NCBI GenBank assembly: GCA_945965245.1
Contig: CAMFNC010000165.1
Location: 1 to 6,376 of the forward strand
Reading direction: 5' to 3'
DNA length: 6,376 nucleotides
Origin: an uncultured Porphyromonas sp.
GTDB taxonomy: Bacteria; Bacteroidota; Bacteroidia; Bacteroidales; Porphyromonadaceae
In this document: positions 1-6,366 of the stretch, piece by piece
How the letters are laid out: every line of letters starts with the position of its first letter
How positions within the stretch are numbered: the stretch's first letter is position 1
Notes under the pieces: generated by a model
Seen by the model: only the letters and a program-made list of their open reading frames with translations
What the model was told of the DNA's origin: nothing
The model's database searches: none
Position numbers and translations under genes: made by a program

Positions 1-45
1 CAATATGAGAGGGTAAATACAGGTAAGCTTCGTGCGTCAGCAAAG

Positions 46-181
46 TCCTCCTTTGGAGGAAGTGGCACATGAAGCCAGAAGGGCAAATGTGACGGAGGTG
101 GTATCTGGCAAAAGCCTTGTTTTACGACTCGGTACCACCCCCGTTGCGCGCCAATGGCGCACAACGACCCCTCCCAAGGGG
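46..181. repeat. MITE/REP-like structured intergenic element
   Basis: The element consists of nested imperfect inverted repeats. The outer arms at 50-59 and 170-179 match at 9 of 10 positions, and the inner arms at 92-103 and 133-144 match at 11 of 12 (ACGGAGGTGGTA against TACCACCCCCGT). Local hairpins sit between them: TCCTCC/GGAGGA (46-51/55-60), CACAT/ATGTG (66-70/87-91), GGC/GCC (107-109/114-116), and GTTG plus GCGCC pairing with GGCGC plus CAAC (143-152/156-165, one mismatch). The fold would be cloverleaf-like on either strand. No convincing reading frame fits it. The GGAGG/CCTCC-rich style resembles short non-autonomous dispersed repeats that I recall from Bacteroidales intergenic regions, but copy number cannot be judged from one window. 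No clear target-site duplication is visible. It lies directly upstream of the first gene and could act in its 5' leader. Confidence 0.6.
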
Positions 182-214
182 CATTTAACCTTTGAATGAT
201 AATGTAACGGATAT

Positions 215-772
215 ATGATGAAGAAACTGAAAGTTACGGAAATGAGGCGGTTGGATGTAGCCGCATTCCAACAAAGCCATAAACTGCCTATCAGCGTGAT
301 ACTGGACGATGTGCGCAGTATGAACAATGTGGGGGCAGTGTTCCGCACGTCGGATGCTTTTCGTCTTACGGAGGTTTATCTGTGCGGCATCACCGCCACT
401 CCTCCGCATCCCGATATTCATAAAACGGCTCTGGGCGCAGAGGATAGTGTATCGTGGCAATACTTCGATACTGCCGTGGAAGCAGTTATTTGGCTGAAAC
501 AAAAAGGATGTCGAGTATATGCGTTAGAACAGGCGCACGGCAGCACTTCGCTGGAGCAATTTGTGCCTCAAGCGGAACAAGCCTACGCGCTGGTGCTGGG
601 CAACGAGGTCAAGGGAGTGAAGCAAGAGGTGGTCAATCTGTGCGATGGCTGCATTGAGATACCGCAATTCGGCACCAAACATTCGCTCAATGTGAGCGTG
701 GCGGCCGGCATAGCCATCTGGCAGATGGCCGCACCGTTATTGACCCGGTTGAAATCCGACAGTCATGAATAA
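215..772 (+). CDS. TrmH/SpoU-family RNA 2'-O-methyltransferase (SPOUT)
   Basis: This 185-residue protein is predicted to transfer a methyl group from S-adenosylmethionine to a ribose 2'-hydroxyl of tRNA or rRNA in the cytoplasm. All three SpoU motifs are present. Motif 1 is NNVGAVFRTSDAF, with N38 and the catalytic-type R44. Motif 2 is LGNEVKGV (about 128-135). Motif 3 is IPQFGTKHSLNVSVAAGI (about 149-166), whose residues form the trefoil-knot SAM pocket. The chain is essentially a bare SPOUT domain, without the N-terminal RNA-binding (L30e-like) domain of RlmB-type enzymes or the extensions of E. coli TrmH, so the target nucleotide cannot be named. ATG codons at 215 and 218 are both possible starts, and no strong Shine-Dalgarno is seen, as is usual in Bacteroidota. 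The last 8 bases overlap the start of mnmD, suggesting translational coupling. The structured repeat lies just upstream. Confidence 0.92.
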   Translation: MMKKLKVTEMRRLDVAAFQQSHKLPISVILDDVRSMNNVGAVFRTSDAFRLTEVYLCGITATPPHPDIHKTALGAEDSVSWQYFDTAVEAVIWLKQKGCRVYALEQAHGSTSLEQFVPQAEQAYALVLGNEVKGVKQEVVNLCDGCIEIPQFGTKHSLNVSVAAGIAIWQMAAPLLTRLKSDSHE

Positions 773-1481
773 CGATACTCTGTCCACTGATGTGACGGAA
801 GATGGCAGTCTGACACTCTTCAGTCCTGCGGCCGGCGAACATTACCACTCCACCCACGGAGCTATGACGGAGAGCCGGCACATCTTTCTGGGATTAGGTT
901 TCTGCCATTTTGTTTCTTCCCGACAAGCGCATGAGGTTTGTGTATTGGAGGCAGGATTGGGCACAGGGCTGAATGCTCTGCTCACTCTGTTGGAGGCAGT
1001 GCGTTGTGGCATCCACACCACCTATTATACTTACGAATTATATCCGCTTACGGATGCTATCTATCGTCAGTTGCACTTCGATGTGCCCGGCTGCTCCGAA
1101 GCGGACGATTGGTTTCTACAGATTCACACAGCGGAGTGGAACAGCCCGGTATCACTCCATCCCTTATTCACTTTGGTTAAAATACATGCCGACTTGACCG
1201 CTGCCACCCTACCTCAAAATGTGCAGGTGGTCTATTGGGATGCTTTCTCACCTGAAGCACAACCAGAACTCTGGAGCGAAGAACTATTGGCACGAGTGAG
1301 CCGGCACTGCTTGGCAGGAGCGGTGCTGACCACCTATTGTGCAAAAGGAGAGGTGCGGCGGCGATTGGAGCGTTGCGGATTTTCCGTGGAACGCATGGCA
1401 GGACCTCCGGGCGGTAAACGCGAGGTTTTGCGTGGCATACGCCACGATGGTTTACATTGTGCTCCGAAGGGAAAACCTTAA
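765..1481 (+). CDS. mnmD: MnmD-type tRNA (mnm5(s2)U34) methyltransferase, DUF752
   Basis: This 238-residue protein matches the stand-alone version of the methyltransferase half of E. coli MnmC. That activity uses SAM to methylate nm5(s2)U at the wobble position 34, giving mnm5(s2)U. Visible motifs are HGAMTESRHIFL (31-42), typical of the DUF752 N-terminus; the SAM-binding loop EAGLGTGLN (62-70); an acidic residue E91 after strand 2; DAFSPEAQPELW (159-170), holding the conserved active-site aspartate D159; and GGKREVLRG (216-224) near the C-terminus. There is no FAD-dependent oxidase domain (MnmC2), so the cmnm5-to-nm5 step would have to come from another protein or pathway; whether the cell has one is not visible here. 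The start overlaps the stop of the preceding methyltransferase gene by 8 bases. The next gene begins 30 bases downstream on the same strand, so the three are likely co-transcribed. Confidence 0.9.
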   Translation: MNNDTLSTDVTEDGSLTLFSPAAGEHYHSTHGAMTESRHIFLGLGFCHFVSSRQAHEVCVLEAGLGTGLNALLTLLEAVRCGIHTTYYTYELYPLTDAIYRQLHFDVPGCSEADDWFLQIHTAEWNSPVSLHPLFTLVKIHADLTAATLPQNVQVVYWDAFSPEAQPELWSEELLARVSRHCLAGAVLTTYCAKGEVRRRLERCGFSVERMAGPPGGKREVLRGIRHDGLHCAPKGKP

Positions 1482-1511
1482 CTTAGTGCCTGCAATATCG
1501 AACTACTATTT

Positions 1512-2762
1512 ATGTTTTTTGAACGCTTTATAGCCGGAAGGCTGTTGCATAGTGTAAACGAGCACGGACGCACCGGAATACGTCCGATGATTCGTCTTAC
1601 CATTACCGGCATAGCCATCAGCCTATGTGTGATGCTACTTTCGGTAAGTATCATGCAGGGTTTCAAAGCCGAAGTAAAGGGGCACGCATACAGCCTGTCG
1701 GGGCGCATGACGCTCTATCCTTATGGCGCCGGCATAGATGGTAACGAAAAAAGCATAACGCTATCGCCCGAGCTAAGGCAGTTGGTGTTATCCATCCCCC
1801 AAATCACAGATGCCACTCCCGTGGTACGACAAGTTGGTGTACTCAAAACGGATAGCACATATTTGGGCATGCAACTCATGGGCATAGACTCGCTGCTGCC
1901 GGCGGATTTCTTTCGCAAAAACATGCGTATGGGGCATTGGAACGCTCTCTTTGCTCCGCATGAAGGGGTAACTCCTATATTGCTACCCAAAGCAGTAACG
2001 GATTTGCTGGAGCTGAACTTGGGTGATAAAGTAAAAATCTATTTCATGGGCAGTAAGATACGCGTGCGCCCTTTCGAAATCGTGGGCATCTATGAGTCGG
2101 GCACTACTGCCGAAAAGTCCATGGCTTTCTGTCCGCTACGCCTCTTGCAGCGGACAAACGGTTGGGCAGAAAATCAGTTCAGTGCACTGGTGCTGAATAC
2201 GAAGCCCGAAGCCTCTGTGGAAAAAGTCTGTGAAGAGGTAATTGCCACGCTGCAAAGTAATCCCAAGGTAATCGGTAATCAGGAGATGGGCATCAATACG
2301 GCGGAGGAATTATATCCCGTTATCTTCGGATGGTTGGATATGCTGGACGGCAACGTGGCTCTGCTGATGGTGCTAATGCTTCTGGTGGCAGGTTTTACCA
2401 TGATCACGGGGTTGATTATCATGGTGCTGAATCGCACGCAACTCATCGGCATACTGAAAGCATTGGGAGCCGACAATCGCTCGGTACGCAATATCTTTAT
2501 GCGCCTCTCGGCTGTATTAGTAATCAAAGGATTGTTATGGGGTAATGCTGCGGCTTTGTTGCTCTGTTTGATACAGCACAATACGCACATTATCAAACTG
2601 AATCCCGAAACTTATTTCATGGATGCCGTTCCCATCCACATTCATCTGCCTGTCTGGCTCGCCATCAATGTGGGAGCTGTGGTCTTGATTTTACTGATTG
2701 TGTGGGGACCTACTCGCATTATTGCCCGCATTCGTCCTTCGGACACCATGCGCTTCGAATAA
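1512..2762 (+). CDS. LolC/E-like ABC transporter permease (FtsX family)
   Basis: This 416-residue inner-membrane protein has the type VII ABC (MacB/LolE/FtsX) permease layout. A short cytoplasmic start is followed by TM1 (about 28-49), a large periplasmic MacB-PCD-like domain (about 50-280), then TM2 (281-306), TM3 (332-354) and TM4 (381-403), and a short basic tail ending RPSDTMRFE. The loop after TM2, NRTQLIGILKALGADNRSVRNIF (307-329), is the characteristic coupling helix that contacts the ATPase; it is the family's ERTREIGILKALGA signature with E replaced by N. The N-terminal FIAGRLL resembles LolC/LolE proteins, which extract lipoproteins from the inner membrane for the Lol pathway. No ATP-binding subunit lies in the window, so the partner must be encoded elsewhere and the substrate remains inferred. 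The gene follows mnmD after 30 bases and precedes the two-way terminator. The ATG at 1512 gives the expected family N-terminus. Confidence 0.87.
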   Translation: MFFERFIAGRLLHSVNEHGRTGIRPMIRLTITGIAISLCVMLLSVSIMQGFKAEVKGHAYSLSGRMTLYPYGAGIDGNEKSITLSPELRQLVLSIPQITDATPVVRQVGVLKTDSTYLGMQLMGIDSLLPADFFRKNMRMGHWNALFAPHEGVTPILLPKAVTDLLELNLGDKVKIYFMGSKIRVRPFEIVGIYESGTTAEKSMAFCPLRLLQRTNGWAENQFSALVLNTKPEASVEKVCEEVIATLQSNPKVIGNQEMGINTAEELYPVIFGWLDMLDGNVALLMVLMLLVAGFTMITGLIIMVLNRTQLIGILKALGADNRSVRNIFMRLSAVLVIKGLLWGNAAALLLCLIQHNTHIIKLNPETYFMDAVPIHIHLPVWLAINVGAVVLILLIVWGPTRIIARIRPSDTMRFE

Positions 2763-2776
2763 TCGCTACAAACACA

Positions 2777-2817
2777 AAAAGCCTCGCCACGGCATCGTAT
2801 CCGTTGGCGAGGCTTTT
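2777..2817. terminator. Bidirectional rho-independent terminator between convergent operons
   Basis: A 13-bp perfect stem pairs AAAAGCCTCGCCA (2777-2789) with TGGCGAGGCTTTT (2805-2817). It extends inward by CGG/CCG (2790-2792/2801-2803) across one bulged T (2804), leaving an 8-base loop. The G+C-rich core is flanked by an A run on the left and a T run on the right, so transcripts from either strand end in a U tract (UUUU on plus, UUUUUGUG on minus). It sits 14 bases past the permease stop and 18 bases before the end of fmt, so it can serve both converging operons. Confidence 0.93.
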
Positions 2818-2835
2818 GGGGATATTGGAGTGTGC

Positions 2836-3783
2836 TTAGCGTAGTCCGTTAAGGTAGGCAGCCGTGGGCATAGCTTTTTTGCCCATGGGTTGTATGGTCA
2901 GCAGGCGCAATATATCCGTGCCGCAAATCACATCCAGATGTTTGTCATTTACCAGCACCGTGCCGGCAGATATATCGGTGGTACTCGGTTTTTCATTCGG
3001 AATAACCTCCGCTTCCCAAATTTTGAGCCATATCGGTTCGCGCTCTCCGATGGCAAGTTCACTACGTGCTCCGGGTGTGGGAGCCAATCCTCTAATCAGA
3101 TTATGAATGTCGGTGGCAGATTGCGACCAATCTACAATACCGGTTTCGGGGAAAATCTTCGGGGCAGAAGTAGGTTCTATACCCATATCTTCCTGTGGAA
3201 TACCTTGGAGCGAGCCGTCCAATAAGCCGTCCACGGTACGGCAGAGCAATTCGGCTCCCACCATCATCATGCGGTCGTGCAGTGTGCCGGTGGTATCGGT
3301 GGGCAGAATGTCCACCGATTCCTGTAAGAGCACTTCGCCTGTATCTATTTCGTGACGAAGCCGGAAAGTGGTTACACCCGTTGTGCGGTCGCCCCGAATT
3401 ACAGCCCAGTTGATGGGGGCTGCACCGCGATAACGGGGCAGCAGCGAACCATGCAGATTGATGGTGCCCATGGGTGGCATACTCCAGACCACACGGGGCA
3501 GCATTCGGAATGCCACCACAATACCCAAATCCGGATTTAACGTTTTTATTCTATCCAAGAAAGCCTCATCCGACAAATTGACCGGCTGGAGTATTTCCAA
3601 TCCGATTTCTGCGGCATATTGCTTTACCGGACCGGCTTGCAGTTTGTGACCGCGTCCCATGGGCTTGTCAGGCATGGTGACCACAGCCACGATGTTGTAG
3701 CCGTTTTCCACCAAGGTTTGCAGGGCAGGCACGGCAAAAGAGGCCGTACCCATAAAGAGTATTTTGCAGTTTTTCTTGTCCAT
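2836..3783 (-). CDS. fmt: Methionyl-tRNA formyltransferase
   Basis: This 315-residue cytoplasmic enzyme transfers a formyl group from 10-formyl-tetrahydrofolate to the amino group of methionyl-tRNA(fMet), preparing the initiator for translation. The length is normal for the family. The N-terminal Rossmann-like catalytic domain starts with KILFMGTASFAVPAL (7-21). It carries the tRNA-contacting loop KPMGRGHKL (40-48), the catalytic N109 and H111 in INLHGSLLPRYRGAAP (108-123), and the third catalytic residue D147 in HEIDTGE. The C-terminal OB-like tRNA-binding domain spans roughly 210-315, beginning around IFPETGIVDWS. FMGTASFAV differs slightly from the usual FMGTPDFAV, but nothing essential is missing. 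It is the last gene of the minus-strand operon, 14 bases after the ClC gene, and its stop is followed by the shared terminator. From memory, rpe and comEC often follow fmt in Bacteroides; here the operon ends instead. Confidence 0.96.
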   Translation of the reverse strand: MDKKNCKILFMGTASFAVPALQTLVENGYNIVAVVTMPDKPMGRGHKLQAGPVKQYAAEIGLEILQPVNLSDEAFLDRIKTLNPDLGIVVAFRMLPRVVWSMPPMGTINLHGSLLPRYRGAAPINWAVIRGDRTTGVTTFRLRHEIDTGEVLLQESVDILPTDTTGTLHDRMMMVGAELLCRTVDGLLDGSLQGIPQEDMGIEPTSAPKIFPETGIVDWSQSATDIHNLIRGLAPTPGARSELAIGEREPIWLKIWEAEVIPNEKPSTTDISAGTVLVNDKHLDVICGTDILRLLTIQPMGKKAMPTAAYLNGLR

Positions 3784-3797
3784 AACACATTTAGTTG

Positions 3798-5621
3798 TTA
3801 GTCGCCCACGAATGTTTCGGTGAGCACCTCACGATAAGTGTTGAAAATCTTGGACTTGGATACAAATCCCAGATAACGCCCCTCGTCGTCCACCACGGGC
3901 AAATTCCAAGCCTTTGTATCGTCAAAAGTGGTCATGATGTTTTCCATCGACATGGATGGCTTGATTTTCTCGGGAGGGGAGACCATCACCTTGCGCACTT
4001 TGAATCGTTCATACAGGTCGGGGCGGAACATGATATTGCGAATGTTATCCAGCATCACCACGCCTTGGAACTTGCTTTCTTCGTCCACCACGGGATATAT
4101 ATTGCGGTGGCTGCTGGCTATCACCTTGACCAAATCTCCCAACGTATTGTCCGGGCTGACCGGTTCGAAGTCGTTTTCTATCACGCTGTCCAAATTCATC
4201 AACGTGAGCACTGCTGTATCCTTGCTGTGCGTCAGCAACTTGCCTTGCTCTGCCAATCGGAGCGAATATATACTGTGAGGCATGAAGATGCGTATGGTGG
4301 CATAGCTGCTCAATGATACAAGCATCAGCGGCAGAAACAGATTGTAACCGCCTGTAAGCTCGGCTATCAAGAAGACGCCGGTCAGTGGTGCGTGCATCAC
4401 CCCAGCCATCAGCCCTGCCATGCCAAAGAGGGTGAAATTCTTATTGGGCAGGTATTCACTGATAAATGGGAAGTAATTGGCACCGTAGGCAAAAAGAAAT
4501 CCCGTAATGGCTCCCACAAAGAGTGTGGGAGCAAACAAACCGCCGCATCCGCCACCAGAATTGGTGCTCACGGAAGCAAATACTTTGGTCATCACCGTGA
4601 GAAGTAGAAAGACGAAGACTGCCCAATAAGAATCGCCAAATGACTCAAAGAGGCTGCCCTCTAACAATGTGCTGTATTGACCGCCCAGAAGTGTTTCGAT
4701 GGTCTGATAGCCCTCGCCATAGAGCGGTGGGAAAAGCAATACCAAAAGACTGAGCAGCAAAACGGATGCCAACCAGCGGTAATGATATACGCGCATGCGC
4801 TTCATGCGCCCCTCCAGGCTGAACATGGTCTTGGAGAAGTAGAGCGACATCAGTCCGCAAATCACTCCCAGCAATATAATATATGGTGTGCGATCCATTG
4901 TATAAGGGTCGGATTGGCTGAAACTGAATGTGGCATGAGCGTCGGTGAGCACATACACCAGCGAAGCGGATGTGACCGAAGAGACCAACAGAGGCAAGAT
5001 GGAACTCATTGTGAGGTCCAGCAGCAGCACCTCCACCACAAACACCAGCCCGGTAATGGGGGCTTTGAAAATGCCGGCAATGGCACCGGCGGCACCGCAA
5101 CCCACCAGCAGCATAAGTGTGCGTTGCTCCAGATGGAAGATGCGCCCCACATTGGAGCCGATGGCAGCCCCGGTGAGCACAATGGGCGACTCTGCCCCCA
5201 CCGAACCACCGAATCCGATGGTTATGGTGCTGGCCAAAAGCGAGCTCCAGGTATTGTGTGGCTTGATGCGGCTTTTGCGTTGCGAGAGTGCCGATAGTAC
5301 ACGCGTTACACCGTGACTGATGTCATCACGCACCACATAGCGCACTAGCATGGCCGTCAGGAAAATGCCGATGGGGGGCAATACGAAATACAAAATCAGT
5401 TCGCTATGGAAATTGCTGAATAGCGCATGCTGCAAGGAGTGAATCATCCATTTGAGCAGCAGTGCCAGAAGAGCCGTCAGGATGCCGATTAAGAAACTCA
5501 GAATAAGTACAAAGTAACGTTCTCCCAGATGGCGTTCGCGCCAAATCAGAAAATTATCAAACAGCGTATTCAGACGAGATTTCAGATTACAGAACTTCAT
5601 CATGGTAGTGTCACGAATCAT
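3798..5621 (-). CDS. ClC-family anion channel/transporter with C-terminal CBS pair
   Basis: This 607-residue inner-membrane protein has a ClC core (about 30-450) of many hydrophobic helices and a cytoplasmic CBS tandem (about 476-535 and 543-600). The core moves chloride or similar anions; CBS pairs in this family commonly bind adenine nucleotides and regulate gating. Key sites are GAESP (142-146), equivalent to GREGP with gating glutamate E144; APITGLVFVVEVL (187-199), where E197 matches E. coli E202 and V198 matches the internal proton glutamate E203; GGLFAP (360-365), equivalent to GxFxP; and Y452 in SIYSLRL, equivalent to pore tyrosine Y445. The GSGIP segment is replaced by SHGVT (102-106). 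Valine at the E203 position is typical of eukaryotic ClC channels, so channel-like rather than proton-coupled transport is possible but unproven. The start at 5621 leaves 4 bases after tsaC; ATG codons at 5603 and 5600 are alternatives. Confidence 0.94.
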   Translation of the reverse strand: MIRDTTMMKFCNLKSRLNTLFDNFLIWRERHLGERYFVLILSFLIGILTALLALLLKWMIHSLQHALFSNFHSELILYFVLPPIGIFLTAMLVRYVVRDDISHGVTRVLSALSQRKSRIKPHNTWSSLLASTITIGFGGSVGAESPIVLTGAAIGSNVGRIFHLEQRTLMLLVGCGAAGAIAGIFKAPITGLVFVVEVLLLDLTMSSILPLLVSSVTSASLVYVLTDAHATFSFSQSDPYTMDRTPYIILLGVICGLMSLYFSKTMFSLEGRMKRMRVYHYRWLASVLLLSLLVLLFPPLYGEGYQTIETLLGGQYSTLLEGSLFESFGDSYWAVFVFLLLTVMTKVFASVSTNSGGGCGGLFAPTLFVGAITGFLFAYGANYFPFISEYLPNKNFTLFGMAGLMAGVMHAPLTGVFLIAELTGGYNLFLPLMLVSLSSYATIRIFMPHSIYSLRLAEQGKLLTHSKDTAVLTLMNLDSVIENDFEPVSPDNTLGDLVKVIASSHRNIYPVVDEESKFQGVVMLDNIRNIMFRPDLYERFKVRKVMVSPPEKIKPSMSMENIMTTFDDTKAWNLPVVDDEGRYLGFVSKSKIFNTYREVLTETFVGD

Positions 5622-5625
5622 GTGG

Positions 5626-6219
5626 TTAGCTACGAATTATCCGGATTTCGCCATCACGTCCCAGCTTCAGTATTTCGCTGGGCTCGGCAGGTGTGCGGTC
5701 GTTTTGGCGATAATCCACGATGTAATCCACCCTCTGTTTCACGGTGTCGCTGATTTCATCGAAAAAGTGCGGTGTGGGTTCACCGCTGATGTTGGCAGAC
5801 GTGCTCACCACCGGCACGTGCATCCGCCGGCACAGTTCGGCACTCCAGGCCTCGCGACTCACGCGGATGCCCAACGAACCATCGGCAGCTATCAGATTGG
5901 GAGCCACATGGCGTGCATCGTCCAGAATTAACGTGAGCGGGCGTACGGCAGCTTCGATGAGTTGGTAGGCCACCGGCGGACAACTCTCCACAATTCCCTC
6001 CAGCATACCTTCGCTACCCACCAGTACGAGCATGGATTTGGAGTCCGAGCGTTGCTTGAGTTCATAAATCTTCTGTACCGCATCTGCATTGGTGGCATCA
6101 CAACCGATGCCCCACACCGTGTCGGTGGGGTAGAGGATGATGCCTCCGGCGCGCATTACTTTCACGGCTTCACGCAAAGCCGCCTCGGCATGTTCGTCCC
6201 AAATATGTTGTTTTTTCAT
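5626..6219 (-). CDS. tsaC: Threonylcarbamoyl-AMP synthase (Sua5/YrdC/TsaC)
   Basis: This cytoplasmic enzyme makes L-threonylcarbamoyladenylate from threonine, bicarbonate and ATP, the first step in t6A formation at position 37 of ANN-decoding tRNAs. From the chosen start it is 197 residues, a single YrdC domain without the C-terminal Sua5 domain. Motifs are GGIILYPTDTVWGIGCDA (25-42), the nucleotide/substrate-site pair K55 and R57 in LKQRSDSKSM, RPLTLIL (93-99), SLGIRV (115-120) and VPVVSTSANISG (135-146), with S141 and N143. The reading frame stays open upstream to an ATG at 6303, but that extension shows no family similarity and spans the -7 promoter box. An in-frame ATG at 6231 (201 residues) is a fair alternative; the ATG at 6219, followed by an A-rich start of the coding region, fits best. 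It is the first gene of the operon with clc and fmt. Confidence 0.93.
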   Translation of the reverse strand: MKKQHIWDEHAEAALREAVKVMRAGGIILYPTDTVWGIGCDATNADAVQKIYELKQRSDSKSMLVLVGSEGMLEGIVESCPPVAYQLIEAAVRPLTLILDDARHVAPNLIAADGSLGIRVSREAWSAELCRRMHVPVVSTSANISGEPTPHFFDEISDTVKQRVDYIVDYRQNDRTPAEPSEILKLGRDGEIRIIRS

Positions 6220-6240
6220 TTGTATCGACATATAAACGCA

Positions 6241-6248
6241 CAAATATA
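6241..6248 (-). promoter_or_regulatory. Bacteroidota-type -7 promoter box for the tsaC operon
   Basis: Read on the minus strand this is TATATTTG, a full match to the TAnnTTTG -7 consensus of the Bacteroides primary sigma factor. Transcription would start near 6236, giving a leader of about 17 bases to the ATG at 6219. I find no good TTTG at the usual -33 spacing (19-21 bases upstream); the nearest TTTG is too far. The assignment rests on the -7 box and its position. Confidence 0.55.
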
Positions 6249-6350
6249 ACTTTTTATCCCTGAAAGTTTCGTCCCTGCCACAAACGAAAAACAGGGCATA
6301 CACAGAAGGATTGCGGATGTATCATATCGGCTTTTCGGATACCCCCGAAA

Positions 6351-6366
6351 ATTTTATGCATAAAAT
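6351..6366. other. Perfect 16-bp A+T-rich palindrome upstream of tsaC
   Basis: ATTTTATGCATAAAAT reads identically on both strands. It lies about 100 bases upstream of the tsaC -7 box, in non-coding sequence near the window end. Immediately to its left, and sharing one base with it, is a hairpin pairing TTTTCGG (6332-6338) with CCGAAAA (6345-6351). The palindrome could be an operator for a dimeric regulator of either tsaC or a gene beyond the window, but A+T-rich palindromes also arise by chance. No regulator can be named. Confidence 0.3.

Noticed and set aside
32..43. 12-base direct repeat GTGCGTCAGCAA also present at 4227-4238
   Set aside because: The second copy is inside the ClC coding sequence with no similarity extending beyond it. 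This is probably coincidence.
1..72. Open plus-strand frame from the window edge to a TGA at 70-72, possibly the tail of an upstream gene
   Set aside because: It is only 23 codons, reads into the repeat element and has no recognisable C-terminus. It cannot be told apart from chance.
186..194. TAACCTTTG as a -7 promoter box for the first gene
   Set aside because: The spacing between TA and TTTG is one base too long for TAnnTTTG, and no -33 TTTG lies 19-21 bases upstream.
37..348. Minus-strand open frame of 103 residues across the repeat element and the start of the first gene
   Set aside because: It runs antisense to the clear SPOUT methyltransferase and through the hairpin-rich repeat. The residues show no recognisable domain, so it is a chance frame.
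3795..5316. Several plus-strand open frames of 116 to 206 residues opposite the ClC gene
   Set aside because: Their composition (His/Gln/Ser-rich, no domain pattern) is that of antisense shadows of a G+C-moderate coding sequence. The minus-strand frame has all ClC motifs.
6273..6296. CCCTG/CAGGG inverted repeat upstream of tsaC
   Set aside because: The arms are only 5 bp with a 14-base loop. That is too weak to call an operator or terminator without comparative support.
6332..6355. Hairpin followed by TTTT as a plus-strand terminator
   Set aside because: No plus-strand gene runs into it and the T run is only four bases, so a terminator role is not supported.
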